NCBI GenBank assembly: GCA_000335715.1
Contig: AMYZ01000025.1
Location: forward strand, 1 to 38,795
DNA: 38,795 nucleotides
Direction: 5' to 3'
Source of the DNA: a beta proteobacterium L13
Lineage (GTDB): Bacteria; Pseudomonadota; Gammaproteobacteria; Burkholderiales; Chromobacteriaceae
Shown here: in pieces, positions 25,078-32,965 of the stretch
Position numbering within the stretch: position 1 is the first letter of the stretch
Layout of the letters: the number at the start of each line of letters is the position of its first letter
The notes under the pieces: generated by a model
Databases searched by the model: none
Told to the model about the DNA's origin: nothing
Seen by the model: the letters and a program-made list of their open reading frames with translations, nothing else
Program-made: the position numbers and the translations under genes

Positions 25078-26031
25078 ATGACCCCCTTGCGTATTGTGTT
25101 TCTGGACCGTGACAGCTTGCCCGTGCCGCTGCCGGCTTTCGCGTTTGCTCATCACTATGTCGAGTATGCGGCCAGTGGCCGCGACGATATCGTCGCCCGG
25201 TGCGCCGACGCCGATGTGGTCATCACCAATAAAGTGCCGTTCGACGCCGCTACCCTGGCAGCGCTGCCGCAGCTGAAAATGCTGGCGATTGCGGCCACTG
25301 GCTACAACCACATCGACATCGACGCCTGCCGTCGCCAAGGCGTGGCGGTGGCCAATATCCGGCATTACGGTGACGACACGGTAGCCGAGCACGCTTTCAT
25401 GCTGATGATGGCGCTGATGCGCAACCTGCCGGCCTACCAGCGCGATGTGGCGGCCGGTGTGTGGCAGAACGCGCCGCAGTTCTGCCACTTTGGTGCGCCC
25501 ATTCGCGATTTGCAGGGCGCGACGCTGGGTATCTTTGGTAGTGGTGGCATTGGCCAGGCCATGGCCAGCCGCGCACGGGCTTTTGGCATGCAGGTACAGT
25601 TTGGCGAACGCAAGGGCGCGGGCGTGGTGCGTGATGGCTACGTGTCGTTTGACACCTTGCTGGCCACCTCCGACGTGATTTCGCTGCATTGCCCGCTGAA
25701 TGACAGCACCCGCAACCTGATCGCCCAGCCCGAGCTGATGGCGATGAAGCAGGGCGCCATTCTGGTGAATACCGCCCGCGGCGGCCTGGTTGATGAAGAG
25801 GCACTGGTGGCCGCCTTGAAGTACGGCCAGATCGGCGGTGCCGGTTTCGATGTGCTGTCGGTAGAGCCGCCGCGCGAAGGCAACCCCTTGCTGAAAGCGC
25901 GCCTGCCGCACCTGATTGTTACGCCGCACGTGGGTTGGGCCAGCCGCGAGGCGATGGGCAGGTTGGCCGCACAGCTGGTGGCCAATATCGCAGCCTGGCA
26001 GCAAGGCCAGCGGCAGAACAGGCTGGACTAA
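25078..26031 (+). CDS. D-2-hydroxyacid dehydrogenase (glycerate/hydroxypyruvate type)
   Basis: 317 residues with the full D-isomer 2-hydroxyacid dehydrogenase layout. The substrate lobe has the motif AATGYNHIDIDAC. The NAD-binding fold LGIFGSGGIGQAMA follows (G-x-G-x2-G), then DVISLHCPLNDSTRNLI, catalytic Arg in VNTARGGLVDEEAL, Glu in DVLSVEPP, and His in VTPHVGWAS. Overall resemblance is to glycerate dehydrogenase (HprA), which interconverts hydroxypyruvate and glycerate, but related activities cannot be excluded. I chose ATG 25078 at the family N terminus (MTPLRIVFLDRD). A terminator follows. Confidence 0.9.
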   Translation: MTPLRIVFLDRDSLPVPLPAFAFAHHYVEYAASGRDDIVARCADADVVITNKVPFDAATLAALPQLKMLAIAATGYNHIDIDACRRQGVAVANIRHYGDDTVAEHAFMLMMALMRNLPAYQRDVAAGVWQNAPQFCHFGAPIRDLQGATLGIFGSGGIGQAMASRARAFGMQVQFGERKGAGVVRDGYVSFDTLLATSDVISLHCPLNDSTRNLIAQPELMAMKQGAILVNTARGGLVDEEALVAALKYGQIGGAGFDVLSVEPPREGNPLLKARLPHLIVTPHVGWASREAMGRLAAQLVANIAAWQQGQRQNRLD

Positions 26032-26057
26032 GCCGCCAGGCAGCAGACCGTATCGAC

Positions 26058-26082
26058 AAAAAACCCGCAAAGCGGGTTTTTT
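26058..26082 (+). terminator. terminator of the dehydrogenase gene
   Basis: AAAAAACCCGC and GCGGGTTTTTT form perfect arms around AAA, ending in a seven-T run. It insulates the following operon. Confidence 0.92.
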
Positions 26083-26084
26083 TA

Positions 26085-26113
26085 TTGAACTAATCTATTT
26101 TGTACAGTACAAA
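26085..26113 (+). promoter_or_regulatory. operon promoter with overlapping LitR-type operator
   Basis: TTGAAC (26085-26090), a 17-bp spacer and TACAAA (26108-26113) form a sigma-70-like promoter. The 15-bp palindrome TTTGTACAGTACAAA (26099-26113) covers the -10. TGTACA-type sites are bound by LitR/CarH MerR photoregulators, and such a regulator gene closes the operon. This predicts repression in the dark and release in light. A matching TTGTACAA stands before the regulator gene. Confidence 0.65.
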
Positions 26114-26177
26114 GCATAAACAAAACCACAATTATCCGGTGTTGCCCGTGGGCAGCCCCAGACACAAGGAAGTCAGC

Positions 26178-27488
26178 ATGCACATTGCAGTAGCGGGAGC
26201 GGGCATCGCAGGCCTGTCGGCAGCCTGGTTGCTGGCACGCAGCGGCCATCAGGTAACCCTGTTCGAAGCGGGTCGCTACGCCGGTGGCCATAGCAACACG
26301 GTGGACGTGACGCTGGATGGCGTGACAGCGCCGGTTGATACCGGTTTTCTGGTGCACAACGACCGCACCTATCCCAACCTGATCCGCCTGTTCGCCCTTT
26401 TGGGCGTACCGGTGTATCACACCGAAATGACGTTTTCGGTAGCGCTGGACCAGGAAAAGCTCGAATGGGCGGGCAGCGACCTGTTTACCCTGTTTGCCCA
26501 GAAGCGCAACCTGCTGCGCCCGGCGTTCTGGCACATGCTGCGGGACATTCTGCGCCTGCACCGCCAGGCCCCGGCCTTGCGTGACGAGGCGCGCGCCACT
26601 GGCGACACGCTGGGGCAGCTGCTCAACCGCCACGGCTACGGCCAACCGTTGCGCGACTGGTACTTGCTGCCGATGGGCGCGGCCATCTGGTCCAGCTCCA
26701 CCCGCGACATGGCGGCTTTCCCGGCTGCCACTTTCTTTGATTTCTGCCTGAACCACGGCCTGATGCAGGTTCTGGACCGCCCGCAGTGGAAAACCGTGCA
26801 AGGCGGCTCGCGCGTGTACGTACAGCGCATGCTGCAAGACCTGCCCGGCCTGCGGCTGGATAGCCCGGTGCAGCGTGTACAGCGCGATGCCCACGGCGTG
26901 ACCGTGCACAGCCGCCACGGCGAGGAGCGCTTCGACCACCTGGTACTGGCCTGCCACAGCGACCAGGCGCTGGCCTTGCTAGCCGATGCCAGCCCGGCGG
27001 AAACCGACGTACTGTCGCGGCTGCGCTACCAGCCCAACCGCGCCGTGCTGCACACCGACGCCAGCTTCCTGCCCGAGCGCCAGCAAGCCTGGGCGGCGTG
27101 GAATTACCGCGTTGGCCGGGCAGGGGAGAGCGATACGCCGGTAATGGTGAGCTATCTGCTTAACACGCTGCAGCAGTTGCCGTTCCAGCAGCCCGTGATC
27201 GTCACGCTGAACCCCTATCGCCAGCCGCAGGGCGTGCTGGCCGAGTTCGACTACGCCCACCCGGTATTCGACCGTGACGCCATTGCCGCACAGCAGGCGC
27301 TGGCGCAGATCCAGGGCCGCCAGCGCACCTGGTTTGCCGGTGCGTGGGCGGGCTACGGTTTTCATGAAGATGGCCTCAAGGCCGGCATGGCCGTGGCGCA
27401 AGGCCTGGGGGCTGCCGTGCCGTGGGATATCAGCCAGCCGGTGGCCGCGCACGCGCCGCTGCCGCAGCTGGCCGGTGCCGCAACATGA
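26178..27488 (+). CDS. FAD-dependent oxidoreductase (amine-oxidase fold, COG2907 type)
   Basis: 436 residues with the N-terminal FAD-binding dinucleotide fold AVAGAGIAGLSAAWLLARSGHQVTLFEA and GGHSNTVDV, and a C-terminal FAD motif (WFAGAWAGYGFHEDGLKAGMAVA). This family is regularly found next to DUF1365 and cyclopropane-fatty-acid-synthase genes in light- or singlet-oxygen-induced clusters. It is thought to act on modified membrane fatty acids, but the reaction here is not known. ATG 26178 follows AAGGAAG; the stop overlaps the DUF1365 start (ATGA). First gene of the operon. Confidence 0.85.
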   Translation: MHIAVAGAGIAGLSAAWLLARSGHQVTLFEAGRYAGGHSNTVDVTLDGVTAPVDTGFLVHNDRTYPNLIRLFALLGVPVYHTEMTFSVALDQEKLEWAGSDLFTLFAQKRNLLRPAFWHMLRDILRLHRQAPALRDEARATGDTLGQLLNRHGYGQPLRDWYLLPMGAAIWSSSTRDMAAFPAATFFDFCLNHGLMQVLDRPQWKTVQGGSRVYVQRMLQDLPGLRLDSPVQRVQRDAHGVTVHSRHGEERFDHLVLACHSDQALALLADASPAETDVLSRLRYQPNRAVLHTDASFLPERQQAWAAWNYRVGRAGESDTPVMVSYLLNTLQQLPFQQPVIVTLNPYRQPQGVLAEFDYAHPVFDRDAIAAQQALAQIQGRQRTWFAGAWAGYGFHEDGLKAGMAVAQGLGAAVPWDISQPVAAHAPLPQLAGAAT

Positions 27489-28243
27489 GCGTGCAGCTGT
27501 ACGCCGGCCAGGTATGGCACGGCCGCCGCCAGCCGGCGCAACACCAGTTTTCCTACCGCCACAGCTGGGTAGCGGTGAGCCTGCCCGATGGCGATGTAGC
27601 GCAACACCGGCTGGCTCCTGGCGTGCGCTGGCTGCGCCGCCGCCACGGCCCGCGTGATGGTAGCGCGCTGTGGCCGTGGCTCACGCAAAGGTTGGCCGCA
27701 GCTGGCTTTCATGACGCTAGCCGCATCGAGCTGCACACCCTGCCCGGCGTACTGGGCTATGCCTTTAACCCGGTGAGCTTTTATCTGGTGTTCGACCGCG
27801 CCGCCGCGCTGCGGGCGGTATGGGTGGAAGTCAGCAATACCTTTGGCCAGCACCACGACTACTGCGTGCATCACCCGGACTGGCGCCCGATGCAGGCGCG
27901 CGACAGCTTTACCGCGCCCAAAGCGCTGCACGTGTCGCCGTTTTTCCAGGTGGAAGGCAGCTACCGCTTTCGTTTTGCCCGCCAGGCTGACGGGCGCTTC
28001 AGCGTACGCATTGCCTATAGCCGCGATGGCGACAGCACCGACTTTGTCGCCACCCAGCAAGGTTGGCCGCAGCCGGTGCGTGCCGCCACGGTATGGCGGC
28101 TGGTGTTGGGTTGCGCCACGCTCACCTTTGCCGTGTGGGCGCGCATCCACTGGCAGGCGCTGCAGCTGTGGCGCAAACGTGTTCCCTTTTTTGGCAAACA
28201 AGGCGTGCCCGCCACGCCGCCTACCGATTCCCGGAGTGTGTGA
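27485..28243 (+). CDS. DUF1365-family protein
   Basis: 252 residues. DUF1365 signatures are LPGVLGYAFNPVSFYLVFD, VWVEVSNTFGQHHDYC and APKALHVSPFFQVEGSYRF. Proteins of this family have no proven biochemical activity but almost always accompany the FAD oxidoreductase and Cfa-type methyltransferase found on either side here. Overlaps the preceding stop by four bases and shares one base with the next start (TGATG). Two copies of the dispersed 10-mer occur in different frames (27691 as Leu-Ala-Ala, 28072 as Trp-Pro). Confidence 0.85.
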   Translation: MSVQLYAGQVWHGRRQPAQHQFSYRHSWVAVSLPDGDVAQHRLAPGVRWLRRRHGPRDGSALWPWLTQRLAAAGFHDASRIELHTLPGVLGYAFNPVSFYLVFDRAAALRAVWVEVSNTFGQHHDYCVHHPDWRPMQARDSFTAPKALHVSPFFQVEGSYRFRFARQADGRFSVRIAYSRDGDSTDFVATQQGWPQPVRAATVWRLVLGCATLTFAVWARIHWQALQLWRKRVPFFGKQGVPATPPTDSRSV

Positions 28244-29463
28244 TGACGACCCTGAGCCCTTCCCTGAACCCGCAGGCGCTGCGCGCGCCATGGTACGCCC
28301 GCCCGCTATTGGCTGGCCTGAGCAGGCTGCTGTACGGCCAGCTATTGCTGGTGGGCCCGGACGGCAGCCAGCAGCGCTACAGTGGCCGCCATGCTGGCCT
28401 GGATGCCGCCCTGCACATTCACGACTGGCGCGCCCTGCGCCGCATTGCGCTGGCCGGTGACATCGGCCTGGCCGAAGCCTGGCGCGATGGCCAGGTCAGC
28501 TCGCCCGACTGGGTGGCGCTGATGCGCCTGGCGCTGCAGAACGAGGCCGCGGTAGAGCAGGCCATCCACGGCAGCTGGCTGGGCAAGGTGGGCTACCTGC
28601 TGCGCCACCTGACCCGTGCCAATACGCGCAAGGGCAGCCGCCGCAATATCCACGCTCATTACGACCTGGGCAACGAGTTTTACAAGCTGTGGCTGGACCC
28701 CAGCATGAGCTACTCCTCGGCGGTGTTTGACGGTAATTACCGCCAGAGCCTGGAGTCGGCGCAATGGGCCAAGTACGAGCGCATCCTGCAGCGGCTGGAC
28801 GCGCAGCCCGGGCAGCGAATTCTGGAAATCGGCTGTGGCTGGGGCGGCTTTGCCGAGTACGCTATCCGCACCCGTGGCGTCCACGTTACCGGTGTAACGC
28901 TGTCTACCGAGCAGCTGGCTTGGGCGCAGCACAGGTTGGCCGCAGCCGGGCTGGCCGCGCAGGCCGACCTGCGCCTGCAGGACTACCGCGATATCGATGG
29001 CGAGTTTGACCACATCGTGTCCATCGAGATGCTGGAGGCGGTAGGCGAGCGCTGGTGGCCGTCCTACTTTGCCACCCTGCGCGCGCGGCTGAAGCCGGGC
29101 GGCAAGGCCATGGTGCAGGTGATTACCATTGGCGACGAGTACTTTGCGCGCTACCGCAGCAGTACCGACTTCATCCAGCAGTTCATCTTCCCCGGCGGCA
29201 TGCTGCCCTCGCCCGGCCAGCTGGACCAGCACATTGCCAATGCCGGCCTGCGCCTGAGCGACCGCTACACCTTTGGCGCCGATTACGCCGAAACCCTGCG
29301 CCGCTGGCTGGCCGACTTCGACGCCGTACAGCTTCGCGTGCGCGCCCAGGGCTTTGACGAAGCTTTTGTGCGGCTGTGGCAGTTTTACTTCTACTACTGC
29401 ATTGCCGGCTTTGACGCCGGGCGCACCGATGTGTGCCAGCTGGAGATGACGCGTCATGTCTAG
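28243..29463 (+). CDS. cyclopropane-fatty-acid-synthase family methyltransferase
   Basis: 406 residues, SAM-dependent. After an N-terminal lipid-binding part, the core begins NIHAHYDLGNEFYKLWLDPSMSYSSAVF, followed by SAM motif I ILEIGCGWGGFAEYA, VTGVTLSTEQLAWAQ, DYRDIDGEFDHIVSIEMLEAVGERWW, and FIQQFIFPGGMLPS. These are classic CFA synthase features, adding a methylene or methyl group to unsaturated acyl chains. In Rhodobacter, related enzymes make methylated precursors of furan fatty acids that quench singlet oxygen. The cluster context favours such a protective lipid modification rather than a housekeeping Cfa. The 3' end overlaps the next gene by eight bases. Confidence 0.92.
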   Translation: MTTLSPSLNPQALRAPWYARPLLAGLSRLLYGQLLLVGPDGSQQRYSGRHAGLDAALHIHDWRALRRIALAGDIGLAEAWRDGQVSSPDWVALMRLALQNEAAVEQAIHGSWLGKVGYLLRHLTRANTRKGSRRNIHAHYDLGNEFYKLWLDPSMSYSSAVFDGNYRQSLESAQWAKYERILQRLDAQPGQRILEIGCGWGGFAEYAIRTRGVHVTGVTLSTEQLAWAQHRLAAAGLAAQADLRLQDYRDIDGEFDHIVSIEMLEAVGERWWPSYFATLRARLKPGGKAMVQVITIGDEYFARYRSSTDFIQQFIFPGGMLPSPGQLDQHIANAGLRLSDRYTFGADYAETLRRWLADFDAVQLRVRAQGFDEAFVRLWQFYFYYCIAGFDAGRTDVCQLEMTRHV

Positions 29464-29968
29464 ATGGGTGGCTACCGGCGCCTTGCTCGCCGGCTTGATG
29501 GTAACGGAGGTAGTCATGGCCCTGCCTGCAGAGCTCGCTAACCTGCGCCCGCTGGGGCAGGGCAATTTGCGCTGGTTCGGTTTCAAGCTGTACGACGCCA
29601 CGCTGTATACCCAGCAAGGCCAGGCTTTTGACTGGGCGCGGCCGTTTGCCCTGTCGCTGCGCTACGCACGCGATATTCCGTCGGCCAAGATCGTGCAGGT
29701 CAGCCTGGAGGAAATGCAGCGCTACGGCCTGCCGGAAAACCGCCGTGCCAGCTGGCGCGATACCTTGGCAGCGGCCATCCCCGACGTACAGCAGGGCGAC
29801 GAAATTGTTGGCGCATTCGATGGCAACAGCCTGCGCTTCTGGCACAACGGCCGCCACACGCGCACGGTGGACGACCCGCTGCTGGCGCGCACCTTCTTCC
29901 GTATCTGGCTAGACCCGGCCTCGCGTGCGCCCGCGCTGCGCGAGCAGCTGCTCAATAGCCGCGGATGA
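29456..29968 (+). CDS. chalcone-isomerase-like periplasmic protein
   Basis: 170 residues with an N-terminal signal peptide (ATGALLAGLMVTEVVMA). The mature part resembles the chalcone-isomerase-like fold of bacterial secreted proteins: LRPLGQGNLRWFGFKLYDATLYT, ALSLRYARDIPSAKIVQVSLEEM, and a C-terminal FRIWLDPASRAPALREQLL. Bacterial members lack flavonoid substrates and are thought to bind fatty acids. It is a regular member of the same cluster in other bacteria. Overlaps neighbours on both sides (8 bases and 4 bases). Confidence 0.75.
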   Translation: MSRWVATGALLAGLMVTEVVMALPAELANLRPLGQGNLRWFGFKLYDATLYTQQGQAFDWARPFALSLRYARDIPSAKIVQVSLEEMQRYGLPENRRASWRDTLAAAIPDVQQGDEIVGAFDGNSLRFWHNGRHTRTVDDPLLARTFFRIWLDPASRAPALREQLLNSRG

Positions 29969-31197
29969 GGCCGCTACCGCTGGCGCTGGCGGGCCTGGCC
30001 GCCATGCCGCTCGCCATGCTGGCCTTGCCGGTGTACCTGCACTTGCCGGCGCTGTACGCACGGGACTTTGGCATGGCGCTGTCCAGCCTGGGCTTGCTGC
30101 TGTTTGTGACGCGGCTGCTGGACACCGTGCTGGACCCGCTGCTGGGGCAATGGCAAGACCGCCTCGGGCGTGGCGCACTGCGCCTGGCGGCAGGGTTGGC
30201 CGCAGCAGCTGCCGTAGCCGGCTTTGCCTGGCTGCTGTGGCCGCAGCCAGGCTGGCCGTTGTGGCTGCAGCTGTCTGCTGCCCTGCTGCTGGTGTATGTG
30301 GCGCATGGCTGGCTCTCCATCGCCCTGCTGCGCTACGGCGCCGCACTGTGGCCCACGCCTGCCGGGCGGGCGCGAGTGGCCGCCTGGCGCGAGGGCTGGG
30401 GGCTGGCGGGTGTGCTGCTGGCGGCGGCGCTACCGGCGTGGTGGGCCGGCAGCATGGGCGAGCTGGTGGCCATGCAGCGCTTTGTCTGGGTGCTGCTGGC
30501 CTTGGCGCTGCTGGCAGGGTTGGCCGCAGCCTGGGCGCCACGGCTACCGGCACCTGCCGCCGCCGAGGTGGCCGGGCAAGCCGGGCCACCCTGGTGGCGT
30601 GACGGCGCGCTGCGCGCCGCGGGTGTGGTGCTGTTGCTGAATGCGGTGGCCATGGCCATACCGGCGACCTTGCTGAATTTTTACGTGGCCGACGTGCTGC
30701 AGGCCAGCGCACAGACCGGCGTGTTTTTGCTGGCCTACTTTGTGGCAGCGGGCGTGTCGCTACCCGCCTGGGTGTGGCTGGCCGACCGTATCGGCAAGGT
30801 GCGCGCCTGGCGAGCCGGCATGGCGCTGGCCCTGCTGGGTTTCATGCCGGTGCCGTTGTTGGCCGCGGGGGATAGTGCCGGTTTTACGCTGGTGTGTGTG
30901 CTGACCGGCGTGGCACTGGGCGCTGATCTGGCCTTTGCCAGCGCGCTGGTGGCCGACGCACTGGGTGCCCGTGTACAGCAGGCGGGCGGCGCGGTGTTCG
31001 GTGCCGTGTCCATGCTCAACAAGCTGGCGCTGGCCGTGGCCGCAGGTGTGGCGCTGCCGCTGGCGCAGTGGGCGGGCTATGTGCCCGGCCAGGCGGCCGG
31101 TGGCCTGATGTGGGTGTACGCGGCATTGCCGGCATTCTTCAAATTGATGGCGTGGGGGTGGCTGCGTTACCGGCCGCCAACACAAGGAGCAGCATGA
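29965..31197 (+). CDS. MFS transporter (GPH-symporter-like)
   Basis: 410 residues with about twelve hydrophobic helices. The loop between helices 2 and 3 carries FVTRLLDTVLDPLLGQWQDRLG, as in the glycoside-pentoside-hexuronide symporter branch (normally D-P-x2-G-x2-SD). The mid-protein loop shows WLADRIGKVRAWRAG. The substrate is unknown; its place in a lipid operon suggests a lipid-derived or pigment-like substrate rather than a sugar. ATGA overlap with the chalcone-isomerase-like gene. Very GC-rich. Two copies of the dispersed 10-mer (30195, 30519). Confidence 0.85.
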   Translation: MRPLPLALAGLAAMPLAMLALPVYLHLPALYARDFGMALSSLGLLLFVTRLLDTVLDPLLGQWQDRLGRGALRLAAGLAAAAAVAGFAWLLWPQPGWPLWLQLSAALLLVYVAHGWLSIALLRYGAALWPTPAGRARVAAWREGWGLAGVLLAAALPAWWAGSMGELVAMQRFVWVLLALALLAGLAAAWAPRLPAPAAAEVAGQAGPPWWRDGALRAAGVVLLLNAVAMAIPATLLNFYVADVLQASAQTGVFLLAYFVAAGVSLPAWVWLADRIGKVRAWRAGMALALLGFMPVPLLAAGDSAGFTLVCVLTGVALGADLAFASALVADALGARVQQAGGAVFGAVSMLNKLALAVAAGVALPLAQWAGYVPGQAAGGLMWVYAALPAFFKLMAWGWLRYRPPTQGAA

Positions 31198-31739
31198 TGT
31201 GGAAACGATGGGCTTGGCTGGTGGCCGCGATGGCGGCATTGGCACTGGGTGGCTGCAGCACCGCCAGTATCGACGACTACCGTGGTACGCGGCCAACCTT
31301 TGACCTGAAAACCTACTTTGACGGCCCGGTAACGGCGCAAGGCACCTTTCAGGACCGTAGCGGCAAAGTCATCCGCCGCTTTACCGTGCAGATGAACGCC
31401 AGCTGGCAGGGCGATACCGGCGTGCTGGACGAGCACTTCAGCTACGACGACGGTGAAAAGCAGCGCCGCATCTGGACACTGAAAAAGCTGCCCGACGGCC
31501 GCTACACCGGCACCGCGGATGACGTGGTCGGCCAGGCCAGCGGCCGTACCGAAGGCTTTGCCCTGTTCTGGGATTACACCCTGCGCCTACCGGTAGACGG
31601 CACCGTATACGAAGTGCGCTTTGACGACTGGATGTACCAGCTGGACGAGCGCACGGTACTGAACCGCTCGGTGATGAGCAAATGGGGCATCAAGCTGGGC
31701 GAAGTCACGCTGTTCTTCCGCAAAGGGGCACAGCCGTGA
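31194..31739 (+). CDS. DUF3833-family lipoprotein
   Basis: 181 residues. Signal peptide with lipobox Leu-Gly-Gly-Cys (Cys21) after MMWKRWAWLVAAMAALA; then the DUF3833 pattern FDLKTYFDGPVTAQGTFQDRSGKV, FTVQMNASWQGDTGVLDEHFSYDDGEK and FDDWMYQLDERTVLNRSVMSKWG. Function unknown; a usual member of this cluster. It is preceded by AAGGAGCAGC. The first ATG (31194) overlaps the MFS stop; the second, at 31197, is equally possible. Probably anchored to the outer membrane, since Ser rather than Asp follows the Cys. Confidence 0.85.
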   Translation: MMWKRWAWLVAAMAALALGGCSTASIDDYRGTRPTFDLKTYFDGPVTAQGTFQDRSGKVIRRFTVQMNASWQGDTGVLDEHFSYDDGEKQRRIWTLKKLPDGRYTGTADDVVGQASGRTEGFALFWDYTLRLPVDGTVYEVRFDDWMYQLDERTVLNRSVMSKWGIKLGEVTLFFRKGAQP

Positions 31740-32509
31740 GCCTGAACCCCAAACTGCGTGCTTGGCACGGCCAGCGCGTGTGGCTGGTGGGCGCTGGCCA
31801 TGGCATAGGTGCGGCGCTGGCGCAGGCGCTGCAGCAGCAGGGCGCCCACGTGGCACTGTCCGGCCGCACCGAGGCGGCGCTGCACGCCGTGGCGGCCGGG
31901 CAAGAACGCATGCAGGTGCACGCTATGGACGCCACCGTGCCGGAAGATTGGCAGCGCGTACGCGACACCCTGCTCGCCAGCTGGGGGCGCATCGACCTGG
32001 TGGTGATGCTGGCGGGCGACTATACCCCGCTACGCGCCTGGGAGCTGACGCCGGAAGCCGCGCAGCGCATGGTGAACGTCAACCTGCTTGCCAGCCTGTA
32101 CGGCGTGGCGGCCAACGTGCCGCAGCTGATGGCGCAGCAGGGCGGCGGGCTGGTGCTGGTAGCCAGCGTGGCCGGCTGGGCCGGCATGAGCAATGGCCTG
32201 GTGTATGGCGCCACCAAGGCGGCGGTAAACCACCTGGCGCAAACGCTGTACCTGGACCTGCACCCGCACGGCATCGGCGTGTACGTGGTGAACCCCGGCT
32301 TTGTCACTACGCGGCTTACCGCACAAAACGACTTTGCCATGCCCGCGCTGATCAGCCCGCAGCAAGCCGCCGACGCCATCTTGCGCGGCCTGGCGCGCGG
32401 CGAGTTCGATATCCATTTTCCCAAGCGTTTCACGCGTGCGCTGAAGTTGGCCGCACACCTGCCATACCGCCTGTATTTCTGGCTTGCACACAAGGTAACC
32501 GGACTATGA
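31736..32509 (+). CDS. short-chain dehydrogenase/reductase
   Basis: 257 residues. Cofactor motif VWLVGAGHGIGAALA (G-x3-G-x-G), then SGRTEAALHAV, VVMLAGDYTP (in place of the NNAG motif), the catalytic Ser in VLVASVAGWAG, and YGATKAAVNHLAQ (Y-x3-K). The C-terminal part ends with KRFTRALKLAAHLPYRLYFW, a basic amphipathic tail that may touch the membrane. Starts with GTG overlapping the lipoprotein stop (GTGA). Likely reduces or oxidises a hydroxyl/keto group on the operon's lipid product; this is inference. Confidence 0.88.
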   Translation: MSLNPKLRAWHGQRVWLVGAGHGIGAALAQALQQQGAHVALSGRTEAALHAVAAGQERMQVHAMDATVPEDWQRVRDTLLASWGRIDLVVMLAGDYTPLRAWELTPEAAQRMVNVNLLASLYGVAANVPQLMAQQGGGLVLVASVAGWAGMSNGLVYGATKAAVNHLAQTLYLDLHPHGIGVYVVNPGFVTTRLTAQNDFAMPALISPQQAADAILRGLARGEFDIHFPKRFTRALKLAAHLPYRLYFWLAHKVTGL

Positions 32510-32919
32510 ACCCCGCACTTGCCCGCCATCTGGACTGGTTTGCAACCCTTTCCCCCGCCACGCTGGACGAGATTGACGCGGTATACGCCGACGGCGCCAG
32601 CTTTCGCGACCCCTTTAACGCCATCAAGGGGCGCTCGCAGATCAAGGCGCTGTACGCACGCATGTTCCGCAGCCTGGCCGAGCCACGCTTTGTGATTGGC
32701 GAGGTCATCGCGCAGGGCGACAAGGCTTTTGTCACCTGGGACTTTACCTTTGCCATGCTGGGCAAGCCGCAGTGCATCCACGGTGGCACCCTGTTTGTAC
32801 TGGGCAGCGATGGCCGCATCGTGGACCACCGCGATTACTGGGACGCCGCCGAGGGCTTGTACGAAAAGCTGCCATTGCTGGGTGGCCTGCTGCGCTGCTT
32901 GAAACGGCGCGTGGCATAA
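32506..32919 (+). CDS. NTF2-like (SnoaL-fold) protein
   Basis: 137 residues with the NTF2-like pattern VYADGASFRDPFNAIKGRSQIKALYARMFRSL, FVTWDFTFAML, and DGRIVDHRDYWDAAEGLYEKLPLLG. These cone-shaped folds often bind or isomerise small hydrophobic compounds; no catalytic claim can be made here. ATGA overlap with the SDR gene. Last structural gene before the regulator, separated from it by 46 nt. Confidence 0.85.
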   Translation: MNPALARHLDWFATLSPATLDEIDAVYADGASFRDPFNAIKGRSQIKALYARMFRSLAEPRFVIGEVIAQGDKAFVTWDFTFAMLGKPQCIHGGTLFVLGSDGRIVDHRDYWDAAEGLYEKLPLLGGLLRCLKRRVA

Positions 32920-32954
32920 TGCCCGCCTTTGTTAATGTCTTGTCGCTTGCGGCC

Positions 32955-32962
32955 TTGTACAA
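32955..32962. promoter_or_regulatory. LitR-type half operator before the regulator gene
   Basis: TTGTACAA palindrome four bases before the regulator ATG shares TTGTACA with the operator at 26099-26113. It suggests autoregulation; binding so close to the start codon would block transcription or initiation. Confidence 0.5.
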
Positions 32963-32965
32963 ATC